NCBI GenBank assembly: GCA_964574985.1
Contig: CAZNPH010000002.1
Location: forward strand, 62,001 to 126,000
Length of the DNA: 64,000 nucleotides
Direction: 5' to 3'
Source: CAZNPH01 sp964574985
GTDB lineage: Bacteria > Bacteroidota > Bacteroidia > Bacteroidales > SM23-62
The notes beneath the pieces are model-generated. The model searched no databases. It saw only the letters and a list, made by a program, of their open reading frames with translations, and was not told where the DNA came from. The translations under genes were made by a program, and so were the position numbers. Positions 26,600 to 35,746 of this stretch are shown in pieces; positions within the stretch are counted from its first letter, which is position 1, and every line of letters starts with the position of its first letter.

Positions 26600-27961
26600 A
26601 TGGATATTAACAAAGAAAATGTTGATGAACTGAATGCCCTTTTAAAGGTCAGGGTAACACAGGAAGATTATGAGGATCAGGTAGACAAGGTGTTGAAAGA
26701 TTACAGAAAGAGGGCAAGGATAGACGGATTCAGACCCGGGAAGGTGCCTGCCGGACTTATCAGGAAGATGTACCGGAAACCGGTGATGATCGAAGAAATC
26801 AACAAGGTTGTCCTGAGTTCCGTCAGGGAGTATTTAAAGGAGGAAAAGATCCGGATTCTCGGGGAGCCGCTCCCCGATAAGGAAAAACAGGCAGATATTG
26901 ACTGGGACAATCAGCAGGAGTTTGAGTTTGTGTTCGATCTGGGCCTGGCCCCCGAATTTGAACTGGAGATCAGCCAGAAAGATAAGATCCCATATTATGA
27001 GATCAAAGTGGATGACAAGATGATCGAAAACCAGAAAGAGAATTATAAAAGGCGTTTCGGCACTTTTGATAAAATAGAGAAGGCAACCGGTAATGAAATC
27101 GTCAAAGGGAAAATGGAACAGACAGATCCTGAAGGAAATCCAGTGGAAGAAGGCATACGGAATGATGAAGCCGTTTTCTCCCTGGAGCTCATGAAAGACA
27201 AGGACGCTGTAAAAAAATTTGTCGGCAAGGGATCGGGGGATGTTGTGGATTTCGATGTGAAAAAAGCATATCCCAATGAGCAGGAGGTCGCCTCATTGCT
27301 CAAGATCGATAAGGATCAGGTGAAAGAAATCCAGGGTGATTTCCGCGTTACCATACAGGAAATCAACCGGTTCAAGCCGGCTGAGCTTAACAGTAAATTC
27401 TACGACCAGATTTTTGGTAAGGATCAGATAAAAACCAATGAGGAATTTACCCAACGCGTTATCGAAGAAATCAAATTTGATCTTTCCAGGCAGAGCAACA
27501 GCAAATTTGCTGAGGACGTGAAAGCCCATTTCCTGGATAAAACCGGCCTGAAATTACCTGCAGAATTTCTGAAGCGCTGGATAACAGTAAGCAATAACGA
27601 AAAATTTTCGGAAGAGCAGATCGAAAAAGACTATCCGGCCATGGAGGATGACCTGAAATGGCAACTGATCCGGGAAAAGATCGTCCGGGACAAAAACATC
27701 AGGATAGAAGAAAATGAAGTGAGGGAATATGCCCGGGAATATGCCCGGATGTATTTTCAGCAATATGGGATGGGCGGGGTTCCGGAGGAACACCTGAACA
27801 ACTATGCCGATAAGATGTTGAATGACCAGAATGAGAAACGAAGGATCCATGATACCCTGGCCGATCAGAAGATCGTTGAATTTGTCAGGGAAAACGCCGG
27901 AGTTGATGTGAAAGAGGTGTCTGCAGAGAAATTCGAAAAAATAATGCAAAAAAATGCTTAA
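26600..27961 (+). CDS. tig: Trigger factor
   Basis: 453 residues. The N-terminal ribosome-binding domain contains the signature IDGFRPGKVPAGLI. The middle FKBP-like peptidyl-prolyl isomerase part (about 150-260) is degenerate, as in other Bacteroidetes trigger factors. The C-terminal helical arms (residues 270-440) are rich in charged residues. It is a ribosome-associated chaperone for nascent chains. The gene heads a tig-clpP-clpX cluster, a widely conserved order. Confidence 0.94.
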   Translation: MDINKENVDELNALLKVRVTQEDYEDQVDKVLKDYRKRARIDGFRPGKVPAGLIRKMYRKPVMIEEINKVVLSSVREYLKEEKIRILGEPLPDKEKQADIDWDNQQEFEFVFDLGLAPEFELEISQKDKIPYYEIKVDDKMIENQKENYKRRFGTFDKIEKATGNEIVKGKMEQTDPEGNPVEEGIRNDEAVFSLELMKDKDAVKKFVGKGSGDVVDFDVKKAYPNEQEVASLLKIDKDQVKEIQGDFRVTIQEINRFKPAELNSKFYDQIFGKDQIKTNEEFTQRVIEEIKFDLSRQSNSKFAEDVKAHFLDKTGLKLPAEFLKRWITVSNNEKFSEEQIEKDYPAMEDDLKWQLIREKIVRDKNIRIEENEVREYAREYARMYFQQYGMGGVPEEHLNNYADKMLNDQNEKRRIHDTLADQKIVEFVRENAGVDVKEVSAEKFEKIMQKNA

Positions 27962-27990
27962 ATTTGACATAAATGCTAAATCACGGTCAT

Positions 27991-28677
27991 ATGAATGAAC
28001 AGGATGATTTCAGACAATATGCGATAAAGACAATGGGGGTCAGCAGCATGACCCTGCATAAATATTCTTCCATCATACAAAATTATATTTCACCCACCAT
28101 TATTGAGGAAAGGCAACTGAACATTGCCACCATGGATGTTTTTTCCCGGTTGATGATGGACAGGATCATTTTTCTGGGTCTGCCCATTGATGACTATGTT
28201 GCCAATATCATCCAGGCACAATTGTTGTATCTTGATTCAAGTGATCCGAACAAGGACATCCAGATATATTTCAATACGCCGGGTGGAACCGTCCATGCAG
28301 GTTTGGGGATATACGACACCATGCAATACATAAGTTCGGATATTGCCACCATCTGTACGGGAATGGCCGCATCCATGGGAGCGGTATTGCTTGCTGCCGG
28401 CACGAAAGGCAAACGTTCGGCACTGAAGCATTCCAGGGTCATGATCCATCAGCCCATGGGAGGTGTTCAGGGCCCCGCTTCCGATATTGAGATTACCACC
28501 CGGGAAATTCTGAAGCTGAAAAAGGAATTGTATGTGATTTTGGCCGAACATACGGGAAAAACCTACGACAAAATTGATAAGGATGCTGACCGCGATCACT
28601 GGTTGACCTCTGCGGAAGCTCTCAGCTACGGAATGATCGATGAAGTGCTTGAAAAGGGCCCGGATAAAAAGAAATAA
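27991..28677 (+). CDS. clpP: ATP-dependent Clp protease proteolytic subunit
   Basis: About 228 residues. The catalytic serine is predicted at Ser128 in TGMAASMGAVLLAAG and the histidine at His153 in HSRVMIHQPMGG. The third member (Asp) lies in the DRDHWLTSAEAL region. IYFNTPGGTVHAG forms the oxyanion strand. The N-terminal extension before IIEERQLNIATMD is longer than in E. coli and may be a propeptide. The start at 27991 (MNEQDDFRQYA) is preferred over 27973. It assembles as tetradecamers that degrade proteins delivered by ClpX, encoded next. Confidence 0.96.
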   Translation: MNEQDDFRQYAIKTMGVSSMTLHKYSSIIQNYISPTIIEERQLNIATMDVFSRLMMDRIIFLGLPIDDYVANIIQAQLLYLDSSDPNKDIQIYFNTPGGTVHAGLGIYDTMQYISSDIATICTGMAASMGAVLLAAGTKGKRSALKHSRVMIHQPMGGVQGPASDIEITTREILKLKKELYVILAEHTGKTYDKIDKDADRDHWLTSAEALSYGMIDEVLEKGPDKKK

Positions 28678-28693
28678 TCAAAACCATACCAAT

Positions 28694-29911
28694 ATGGACC
28701 GTTGTTCATTTTGTGGAAGGGAAAAAAAAGAAACCAGGCTCCTGATCGCAGGAATATCGGGGCACATATGCGACAGTTGCATCGAACAGGCCTATAATAT
28801 TGTTCAGGAAGAACTGAAGAAAAAAAATGAATTTGATGTAAATCAGATCAAATTGTCCAAGCCTGCCGAGATCAAAGATTTTCTCGATCAGTTTGTCATC
28901 GGCCAGGATCAGGCCAAGCGATATGTATCCGTTGCGGTCTATAATCATTATAAAAGATTGATGCAGCAAAGCGTTCAGGAAGATGAAGTAGAAATTGAGA
29001 AGTCAAACATTGTCCTGGTCGGAGAGACCGGCACCGGAAAAACCCTGCTGGCCAGAACCATTGCAAAAATGCTTCATGTCCCTTTTACCATCGTGGATGC
29101 CACGGTTCTTACGGAAGCGGGTTATGTGGGAGAAGACATTGAGAGCGTGCTTACACGGCTTCTGCAGGTAGCCGATTACAATGTTGAAGCGGCAGAAAAA
29201 GGCATTGTCTTTATCGATGAGATCGATAAGATCGCCAGAAAGAGTGACAATCCTTCCATAACAAGGGATGTGTCCGGTGAAGGAGTGCAACAGGGGCTGC
29301 TGAAACTGCTGGAGGGTTCGATCGTTAACGTTCCGCCACAGGGAGGCAGAAAACATCCCGATCAGAAAATGATACCGGTGGATACAAAAAATATCCTGTT
29401 TATTTGTGGCGGGGCATTCGACGGGATCGAGAAAAAGATCGCCCACCGCCTGAATACCCAGGTTGTGGGATACGCAGCAAGCAGCTCCAACGAAAGAATT
29501 GACCGTGACAATCTCCTGCAGTATGTGGCACCCCAGGATCTGAAGGCATACGGACTGATCCCGGAGATCATCGGCCGCCTTCCCATATTGACTTATTTGA
29601 ATCCCCTGGAAAGGGATGTGCTGAGGAGGATCCTGACCGAACCCAAAAACGCCATAATAAAGCAATACATCAAACTTTTCAAGATGGACAGGATCAAACT
29701 TGAATTTGAAGAAAAGGCACTTGAATTCATCGTTGACAAAGCCATTGAGTTCAAATTGGGTGCACGGGGACTCCGGTCGATCTGTGAAGTGATCATGATC
29801 GATGCCATGTTCGAGCTTCCTTCCGGGAATGTCCGTGAAGTCAACATCACCGTGGACTATGCAAGCGAGAAAATACAAAAAGTGGACATAAAAAGACTGA
29901 AAGCGGCATAA
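28694..29911 (+). CDS. clpX: ATP-dependent Clp protease ATPase subunit ClpX
   Basis: 405 residues. The N-terminal zinc-binding domain has two CxxC pairs (CSFC and CDSC) for adaptor and substrate binding. Walker A is LVGETGTGKTLLART, Walker B GIVFIDEIDKIA, and the sensor/arginine region GARGLRSICEVIMIDAMFELP closes the AAA+ module. It unfolds substrates and feeds them to ClpP. The start at 28694 (MDRCSFCGREKKETRLL) is the family N-terminus, 16 bases after clpP. The ATG at 28640 lies inside clpP. Confidence 0.97.
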   Translation: MDRCSFCGREKKETRLLIAGISGHICDSCIEQAYNIVQEELKKKNEFDVNQIKLSKPAEIKDFLDQFVIGQDQAKRYVSVAVYNHYKRLMQQSVQEDEVEIEKSNIVLVGETGTGKTLLARTIAKMLHVPFTIVDATVLTEAGYVGEDIESVLTRLLQVADYNVEAAEKGIVFIDEIDKIARKSDNPSITRDVSGEGVQQGLLKLLEGSIVNVPPQGGRKHPDQKMIPVDTKNILFICGGAFDGIEKKIAHRLNTQVVGYAASSSNERIDRDNLLQYVAPQDLKAYGLIPEIIGRLPILTYLNPLERDVLRRILTEPKNAIIKQYIKLFKMDRIKLEFEEKALEFIVDKAIEFKLGARGLRSICEVIMIDAMFELPSGNVREVNITVDYASEKIQKVDIKRLKAA

Positions 29912-29923
29912 AAATTTCCCCGG

Positions 29924-29953
29924 TTGTTTGAAATTTGGAAAAAAGTATTTTTC
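29924..29953 (+). promoter_or_regulatory. Predicted trp operon promoter
   Basis: TTG (29924-29926) is followed by 19 bases and TATTTTTC (29946-29953), one mismatch from TAnnTTTG. It would start the transcript about 27 bases before the leader peptide ATG. Confidence 0.4.
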
Positions 29954-29986
29954 TTTGAAGTGACAAGAAGTGACAAAATCAATGAT

Positions 29987-30049
29987 ATGAATCAAAGTAT
30001 AAACAATAACTGGTGGTGGTTCTCATGTCTGCGTTTTTTCGGATCGTGA
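29987..30049 (+). CDS. trpL: trp operon leader peptide
   Basis: A 20-residue open frame MNQSINNNWWWFSCLRFFGS with three consecutive TGG codons (30011-30019), located between the predicted promoter and the terminator before trpE. When charged tRNA-Trp is scarce, ribosomes should stall here. The stall window overlaps GTTCTC (30019-30024), which can pair with GAGAAC (30073-30078). This is the organisation of a classical amino-acid attenuator and fits the Bacteroidetes trp leader RNA (Bacteroid-trp) described from comparative genomics. The peptide has no function beyond being translated. Confidence 0.88.
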   Translation: MNQSINNNWWWFSCLRFFGS

Positions 30050-30083
30050 CAGGGACTGCCATGGCATCATAAGAGAACAAAGG

Positions 30084-30109
30084 CCCGCCCCAACACGGCG
30101 GGTTTTTTT
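30084..30109 (+). terminator. trp attenuator terminator
   Basis: CCCGCC (30084-30089) pairs with GGCGGG (30097-30102) across a 7-base loop and is followed by seven T residues (30103-30109). It lies 20 bases before the trpE ATG, so it acts on operon read-through. The upstream GTTCTC/GAGAAC pairing ends 5 bases before this stem. Confidence 0.88.
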
Positions 30110-30128
30110 GTACCAAAAATTCAAAAAA

Positions 30129-31529
30129 ATGGAAAAAAACAAGGTCAGGGTCAACTTCAAACAAATATTGGCCGATACCATTACACCGGTAGGGATTTAC
30201 CTCCGTTTGCGGGATGTGTTTCCCAATTCTCTTTTGCTGGAGAGTTCCGATTACCACGGCAGTCAGAACAGTTTTTCCTATATATGCCTGCAGCCGCTTT
30301 CTTTCTTCCGTGTGCACAGGGGAAAGATTGAGATTGGAAGCCCCGGCAAAGACATCGGGCAGATTCAGGGGGTCACGGTGACGGAAGCGCTCGATGATTA
30401 TCTCAGGTCATTTGAAGCCGAAGATCCGGATGATCTGCCGGTCCGGATCAACGGATTGTTTGGATATATGTCGTACAATGCAGTTGACTGTTTTGAAAAG
30501 ATCGGACTCAGGGAACCTCCCGGCGAAACATCAGAAATTCCTGAAATCCAATACGGTTTCTACAAATACATCATTGCCATCAATCATTTTCAGAATCAAT
30601 TGTATTTAATTGAAAATCAATCGGAAGGAGAAAAGACCGGATTGGATCATATTGAATCACTGTTATACAACCGGAACATAGCCAGGTATCCTTTTATGAT
30701 CGGGAAAAAAGAAGAATCGAATATGAAAGACCGCGATTATATGGATCTGGTCAGATTGGGGCGGAATCACTGCCACCGGGGTGATGTATTCCAGATTGTG
30801 CTGTCCAGAAGATTTTTCCGCACTTTCACCGGAGATGAGTTCAATGTGTACCGTGCACTCCGTTCCATCAATCCTTCACCTTACCTTTTCTATTTTGACT
30901 ACGGCAATTACCGGATATTTGGTTCTTCGCCGGAAGCCCAGCTGCAAATATCAGAGGGGAAAGCGTATATCCATCCCATCGCCGGAACTTTTAAGAGGAC
31001 CGGGGATGACCAGAAAGACAAGGACATCGCTTTTCAGCTTTCAACCGATCCCAAAGAAAATTCCGAACATGTTATGCTGGTTGACCTGGCAAGAAATGAT
31101 CTCAGCAGGAATGCGGATAAAGTCAAGGTGGAAACCTATCGTGAGATACAATACTATTCCCATGTGCTTCATATGGTATCCAAGGTATCCGGCACACTGC
31201 CGGATCATTACAATGCAATCAGGATCCTGGCCGATTCATTTCCGGCCGGCACCCTTTCCGGTGCTCCCAAATTCAGGGCCATGCAATTGATCAATGAATA
31301 TGAACCGTCGGGACGGGGATATTACGGGGGCTGCCTCGGGCAGTTGGGTTTCGACGGTTCCCTGAACCATGCCATCATGATCAGGTCCTTCCTGAGCATG
31401 GCCAATACACTGCATTACCAAGCCGGAGCAGGGATTGTGGCGGACTCTTCCGAGGAGAAAGAGCTGGCAGAGGTGAACAATAAACTGATGGCACTCAGAC
31501 ATTCCATCGAACTGGCAAAAAAACTGTAA
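30129..31529 (+). CDS. trpE: Anthranilate synthase component I
   Basis: 466 residues. N-terminal LLLESSDYHGSQNSFSYIC contains the LLES element of the tryptophan feedback site, indicating TrpE not PabB. The chorismate-binding core has FQIVLSRRF, IAGTFKRTG, DLARNDLSRNADKVKV, and GTLSGAPKFRAMQLI. It converts chorismate and ammonia (from TrpG) to anthranilate. The start at 30129 (MEKNKVRVNFKQ) follows the attenuator terminator by 20 bases. ATG 30108 would begin inside the terminator T-run. First gene of trpEGDCFBA. Confidence 0.96.
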   Translation: MEKNKVRVNFKQILADTITPVGIYLRLRDVFPNSLLLESSDYHGSQNSFSYICLQPLSFFRVHRGKIEIGSPGKDIGQIQGVTVTEALDDYLRSFEAEDPDDLPVRINGLFGYMSYNAVDCFEKIGLREPPGETSEIPEIQYGFYKYIIAINHFQNQLYLIENQSEGEKTGLDHIESLLYNRNIARYPFMIGKKEESNMKDRDYMDLVRLGRNHCHRGDVFQIVLSRRFFRTFTGDEFNVYRALRSINPSPYLFYFDYGNYRIFGSSPEAQLQISEGKAYIHPIAGTFKRTGDDQKDKDIAFQLSTDPKENSEHVMLVDLARNDLSRNADKVKVETYREIQYYSHVLHMVSKVSGTLPDHYNAIRILADSFPAGTLSGAPKFRAMQLINEYEPSGRGYYGGCLGQLGFDGSLNHAIMIRSFLSMANTLHYQAGAGIVADSSEEKELAEVNNKLMALRHSIELAKKL

Positions 31530-31530
31530 T

Positions 31531-32103
31531 ATGGAAAAAATCGTGGTGATCGATAATTATGATTCTTTCACCTACAATCTTGTCTATTCGGTACAGGAAA
31601 TTACCGGAAAGCGGCCGGCTGTGTACAGGAACGACAAGGTGGATTTCGAGGTACTGAATGCATGTGAAGGGATCATATTGTCCCCGGGCCCCGGTATTCC
31701 GGAAGAAGCGGGGATGCTGAAGGCATTGATCAGGAGATATGCCCCTGCGAAAAGCATACTGGGTGTGTGCCTGGGGCACCAGGCCATTGCAGAAGTATTC
31801 GGAGCTACATTGATCAATACCGAACGGGTTTTCCACGGGGTATCTACGTGGATCAACCTGTCGGATCAGGATGATTATATATTTCGCAATCTTCCGGAGA
31901 AGATACAGGGGGGACGCTATCATTCGTGGCTGGTTTCCGCAAGAACACTCCCTGATTGTCTGAAAGTTACAGCCAACGCAGAAGATGGGGAGATCATGGC
32001 TGTCCGACATCAGGAGCTGGATATCCGGGGTTTGCAGTTTCATCCCGAATCCATTCTCACCAAACAGGGGAATGAAATCATTTACAACTGGATCAATCAT
32101 TAA
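31531..32103 (+). CDS. trpG: Anthranilate synthase component II (glutamine amidotransferase)
   Basis: 190 residues, class I amidotransferase. It has VIDNYDSFTYNLV, SPGPGIPEEAG, the nucleophile Cys80 in GVCLGHQAIAE, and the catalytic His-Glu in LQFHPESIL. It supplies ammonia from glutamine to TrpE. It starts one base after the trpE stop. As in many bacteria it might also serve p-aminobenzoate synthesis. No pabB is nearby to test this. Confidence 0.95.
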   Translation: MEKIVVIDNYDSFTYNLVYSVQEITGKRPAVYRNDKVDFEVLNACEGIILSPGPGIPEEAGMLKALIRRYAPAKSILGVCLGHQAIAEVFGATLINTERVFHGVSTWINLSDQDDYIFRNLPEKIQGGRYHSWLVSARTLPDCLKVTANAEDGEIMAVRHQELDIRGLQFHPESILTKQGNEIIYNWINH

Positions 32104-32115
32104 GTTCATATAATC

Positions 32116-33114
32116 ATGAGAGAAATTCTTTTGCATCTTTATGAGCACAAAACCCTTTCACGGGAAGAAGCCCGGACGGTGCTTACCAACATTGCAAGTG
32201 GGAGATACAGCCATTCTGAAATAGCCTCCTTCATCAGCGTATACCTGATGCGGAACATTACCATTGAAGAACTTTCGGGATTCAGGGATGCGCTGATGAG
32301 TCTGGCCGTCAGGGTTGATTTACCGGGGATGGATACCATCGATCTCTGCGGAACAGGAGGAGACGAAAAAAACACCTTCAACATCAGCACCATTTCGTCC
32401 TTTGTGGTTGCCGGGGCAGGGGCCAGGGTCGTCAAGCATGGCAATTACGGGGTGACTTCCACATGCGGCTCATCCCATATTATGGAATATTTCGGTTATG
32501 TTTTTTCATCCGATGCCGGCAAACTGAAAAAAGAACTGGACCGGGCAAACCTGTGTTTCCTGCATGCCCCGCTGTTTAATCCTGCCATGAAAAATGTCGC
32601 TCCGGTCAGGAAAGAATTGCGGGTAAAAACCTTTTTCAACATGTTGGGCCCAATGGTAAATCCCTGTCAGCCCAACAGACAGCTGGTGGGTGTATACAAT
32701 CTTGAGCTGGTCAGGTTATACAATTACCTGTTCCAGAATTCAGGCAAACGGTATGTCATACTATACAGTCTTGACGGTTACGACGAAGTTTCCCTCACCG
32801 GTCCGTTCAAAATGGTCAGCCGGGAGGGAGAAAAGATCCTCGGCCCTGAAGATCTCGGAATGTCCCGTGCATCACCTGAAGAGCTGGAAGGGGGATCCTC
32901 GGTCAAAGAAACTGCCGGGATGTTTCTGGATATTATGCAGAACAAAGGTTCAGCAGATCAGAAAAACGTGGTGGTGGCCAATTCCGGTTTGGCTTTGTGG
33001 ACCTATTATCCAAAAAAGAATCTTGAGGAATGCATCGATCTTGCCCGGATCTCCCTGGAAAGCGGAAAAGCCTACCGTACTTTCCGGGAACTGATTGAAT
33101 TGAATACAGCATGA
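32116..33114 (+). CDS. trpD: Anthranilate phosphoribosyltransferase
   Basis: 332 residues. The glycine-rich PRPP loop IDLCGTGGDEKNTFNIST is followed by VVKHGNYGVTSTCGSSHIMEYFG (anthranilate/PRPP contacts) and FFNMLGPMVNP. It adds phosphoribosyl to anthranilate, the second step of tryptophan synthesis. The stop overlaps the trpC start by four bases (ATGA). Confidence 0.96.
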   Translation: MREILLHLYEHKTLSREEARTVLTNIASGRYSHSEIASFISVYLMRNITIEELSGFRDALMSLAVRVDLPGMDTIDLCGTGGDEKNTFNISTISSFVVAGAGARVVKHGNYGVTSTCGSSHIMEYFGYVFSSDAGKLKKELDRANLCFLHAPLFNPAMKNVAPVRKELRVKTFFNMLGPMVNPCQPNRQLVGVYNLELVRLYNYLFQNSGKRYVILYSLDGYDEVSLTGPFKMVSREGEKILGPEDLGMSRASPEELEGGSSVKETAGMFLDIMQNKGSADQKNVVVANSGLALWTYYPKKNLEECIDLARISLESGKAYRTFRELIELNTA

Positions 33115-33920
33115 ACAGGATGACCACCATGAACATACTGGATGCCATCAAAAAACATAAACTCGTAGAAATCGCACGGCAAAAGAAGGATTTTCCTGCA
33201 GAAAGGTTCTACGGAGAACCTGCGTTCAGCCGGAAAACCCGTTCCCTTTCCGGGGCCCTTATACGCACCGGCAGCCTGGGGGTGATCGCCGAATTCAAAC
33301 GAATATCCCCCTCGCGGGGCAACATCCATGAGCAGGCAGATGCGGGTGAGATTATACGGGGTTATGCAGAGGCAGGGGCAGCAGGCGTATCCGTTCTGAC
33401 CGACCGGAAATATTTCGGGGGAAGCCTGAATGACCTGGTGCGGGCCGGGAAAACAGCATCCTGCCCGGTTCTCAGAAAGGAATTCATCCTGGATGAGTAC
33501 CAGGTCCTTGAATCAAAGGCCATGGGAGCAGATGCGGTGCTGCTGATTGCGGCCATGCTTGGCAGGGAAAAAATCCGGGAGCTTGCACGGAAGGCAAAAG
33601 AGGTGGGCCTCGAAGTATTGCTCGAACTTCATGATCCAGGAGAACTGGAAACACTCAATGAATATATTGATGTGGTGGGGGTGAACAACCGCGACCTGAA
33701 AACATTCCGGGTGGATACAGAAACCGGTATGGGGATGATGCAGGATCTGCCGGAAGATCTTCCGAAAATTGCAGAAAGCGGCATACAAAGTGTTGAAGAT
33801 GCCGTTTCGCTGGCACATGCCGGTTATCAGGGTTTTCTGATCGGGGAATTGTTCATGAAACATGCGGACCCTCCCCGGGTGCTCCGGGAATTCATTCGGG
33901 AATTGCATAAATCTTTATGA
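33111..33920 (+). CDS. trpC: Indole-3-glycerol-phosphate synthase
   Basis: 269 residues, a (beta/alpha)8 barrel. It has GVIAEFKRISPSRGNI (catalytic Lys in the KxxSPS-type motif), VLRKEFILDEYQV (catalytic Lys and Glu), VVGVNNRDLKTF and IAESGIQSVEDA. It closes the indole ring from carboxyphenylamino-deoxyribulose phosphate. The start at 33111 is within the trpD stop. ATGs at 33120 and 33129 are alternatives. Unlike E. coli, TrpC and TrpF are separate proteins. Confidence 0.95.
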   Translation: MNRMTTMNILDAIKKHKLVEIARQKKDFPAERFYGEPAFSRKTRSLSGALIRTGSLGVIAEFKRISPSRGNIHEQADAGEIIRGYAEAGAAGVSVLTDRKYFGGSLNDLVRAGKTASCPVLRKEFILDEYQVLESKAMGADAVLLIAAMLGREKIRELARKAKEVGLEVLLELHDPGELETLNEYIDVVGVNNRDLKTFRVDTETGMGMMQDLPEDLPKIAESGIQSVEDAVSLAHAGYQGFLIGELFMKHADPPRVLREFIRELHKSL

Positions 33921-33921
33921 T

Positions 33922-34566
33922 ATGATACATGGGTTGGAGATCAAGGTATGCGGACTCAAATACGCGGGAAATGCCATGGAGGTTGCCATGCTCAGGCCTG
34001 ATTATATGGGTTTTATTTTTTTCCCGGGGTCACCCAGGTTTATTCCGCCGGAATCTGAAGATTTTATTGCCGGACTGCCGGAAGGGATCCGAAAAACAGG
34101 TGTTTTCGTGGACCAGTCCCCGGATGAAATACTGAGTAAAACAAAACATTGCAAGTTGGATTTTGTGCAGTTGCACGGACAGGAATCACCGGAATTGTGT
34201 TTGAAGATCAAAGAATATGGAGCGGGAGTCATCAAGGCTTTTGGTGTTGCTGCGGAAAAGGATCTTGTTGCGGTCAGGCCGTATCATAAAGTATGTGATT
34301 ATTTTCTGTTTGATACCAGGACGAAAGGATTTGGCGGATCCGGAACAAAATTCAACTGGAAGATCCTGGAGGAACAGGGGGTCGATAAACCTTTTTTTAT
34401 CGGGGGAGGGATCGGGTTGGATGATGCGGACCATTTTACCCGATGCATTATAAAAAATCTCCGGGGTGTGGATATCAACAGCCGGTTCGAAATAAAACCG
34501 GGTCTCAAGGATACGGAAAAAGTCGGATTGTTCATGGAAAAAATCAGAAGAAAACATGTATTATAA
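33922..34566 (+). CDS. trpF: Phosphoribosylanthranilate isomerase
   Basis: About 214 residues. It shows IKVCGLKYAGNA (catalytic Cys), DYMGFIFFPGSPRF, GVFVDQSPDEI, DFVQLHGQESPE, and FFIGGGIGLDDA. It isomerises phosphoribosyl anthranilate. The start at 33922 (MIHGLEIKVCGL) is one base past the trpC stop. The longer frame from 33862 overlaps trpC and lacks homology there. It overlaps trpB by 11 bases. Confidence 0.94.
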   Translation: MIHGLEIKVCGLKYAGNAMEVAMLRPDYMGFIFFPGSPRFIPPESEDFIAGLPEGIRKTGVFVDQSPDEILSKTKHCKLDFVQLHGQESPELCLKIKEYGAGVIKAFGVAAEKDLVAVRPYHKVCDYFLFDTRTKGFGGSGTKFNWKILEEQGVDKPFFIGGGIGLDDADHFTRCIIKNLRGVDINSRFEIKPGLKDTEKVGLFMEKIRRKHVL

Positions 34567-35746
34567 CGTAAATCAACAGGGTTATTACGGAGATTACGGC
34601 GGTGCCTTTGTGCCCGAACTGCTCTATCCGAATCTCAGGGAATTGAGGGAATCCTATCTGGATATCATCCGGGACCGTTCATTTCAGCGGGAATTCAGAC
34701 AACTGCTGAAAGCATACGTGGGGCGCCCCACTCCTCTGTATCATGCAGAAAGGCTTTCATCCCATTACGGGACAAATATCTACCTGAAAAGGGAAGACCT
34801 GAACCATACCGGGGCACACAAGATCAACAATACCGTGGGACAGATACTGCTGGCCAGGAAGCTAGGGAAAAAAAGGATCATCGCGGAAACCGGTGCCGGA
34901 CAGCATGGTGTGGCCACGGCAACGGTTTGTGCACGTTACGGAATGGAATGTGTGGTTTACATGGGGGATACCGATGTAAGCCGGCAGAAACCAAACGTGC
35001 TGAAAATGAAAATGCTCGGTGCCCGCGTGGTACCTGTTCACAGCGGCAACAAAACGCTGAAGGACGCGACCAACGAAGCCATCAGGGACTGGATCAGCAA
35101 TCCGGATGATACGCATTATGTGATCGGTTCTGTGGTGGGCCCTCATCCCTATCCTGAACTGGTTATGAGATTGCAGTCGGTGATCGGTGAAGAAATTTGT
35201 TATCAACTTGAGGAACTGGAGGGAAGACCGGAACCGGATTGCATCCTGGCCTGTGTGGGTGGTGGAAGCAATGCTGCAGGGGCCTGGTACCCATACATGG
35301 AGAATGAGCGGGTAAAACTGATTGCCGTTGAAGCTGCAGGAAAGGGTAATGAAACCGGAGAGTCAGCCGCCACCATGGTGCTGGGCCGTCCCGGTTTTAT
35401 TCATGGATGCAGGACCTGGCTTATGCAGGATCATGACGGCCAGATCACGGAACCTTATTCGGTGTCGGCCGGATTGGATTACCCCGGAATAGGTCCTCTT
35501 CATGCACATTTGCATGCAACCCGCAGGGTCCGGTTCGAAAGTGTCAGAGATGTTGAGGCACTGGAGGCCGGACTCTTCCTGGCGCGAAAAGAAGGCATCA
35601 TTCCCGCGCTTGAATCTGCACATGCACTGGCTTATCTGGAAAAGGAGAAATTCGGCTCCCATGAGATCATCGTGGTCAACCTTTCCGGAAGGGGTGATAA
35701 GGATATGGAAACGTACATCAAATATTTCAATGATGAACAGAATTGA
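34556..35746 (+). CDS. trpB: Tryptophan synthase beta chain
   Basis: 396 residues of the TrpB1 type. GYYGDYGGAFVPELLYPNL opens the protein. The PLP lysine is Lys89 in LNHTGAHKINNTVGQ. The phosphate-binding loop CVGGGSNAAGAWYPY and the active-site segment AETGAGQHGVATATV are intact. It condenses indole with serine, receiving indole through a tunnel from TrpA. Confidence 0.97.
   Translation: MYYNVNQQGYYGDYGGAFVPELLYPNLRELRESYLDIIRDRSFQREFRQLLKAYVGRPTPLYHAERLSSHYGTNIYLKREDLNHTGAHKINNTVGQILLARKLGKKRIIAETGAGQHGVATATVCARYGMECVVYMGDTDVSRQKPNVLKMKMLGARVVPVHSGNKTLKDATNEAIRDWISNPDDTHYVIGSVVGPHPYPELVMRLQSVIGEEICYQLEELEGRPEPDCILACVGGGSNAAGAWYPYMENERVKLIAVEAAGKGNETGESAATMVLGRPGFIHGCRTWLMQDHDGQITEPYSVSAGLDYPGIGPLHAHLHATRRVRFESVRDVEALEAGLFLARKEGIIPALESAHALAYLEKEKFGSHEIIVVNLSGRGDKDMETYIKYFNDEQN

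Noticed and set aside
29003..29995. Long minus-strand frame of 330 codons opposite clpX
   Set aside because: Antisense shadow of a strongly conserved gene. The composition is a mirror of clpX codons.
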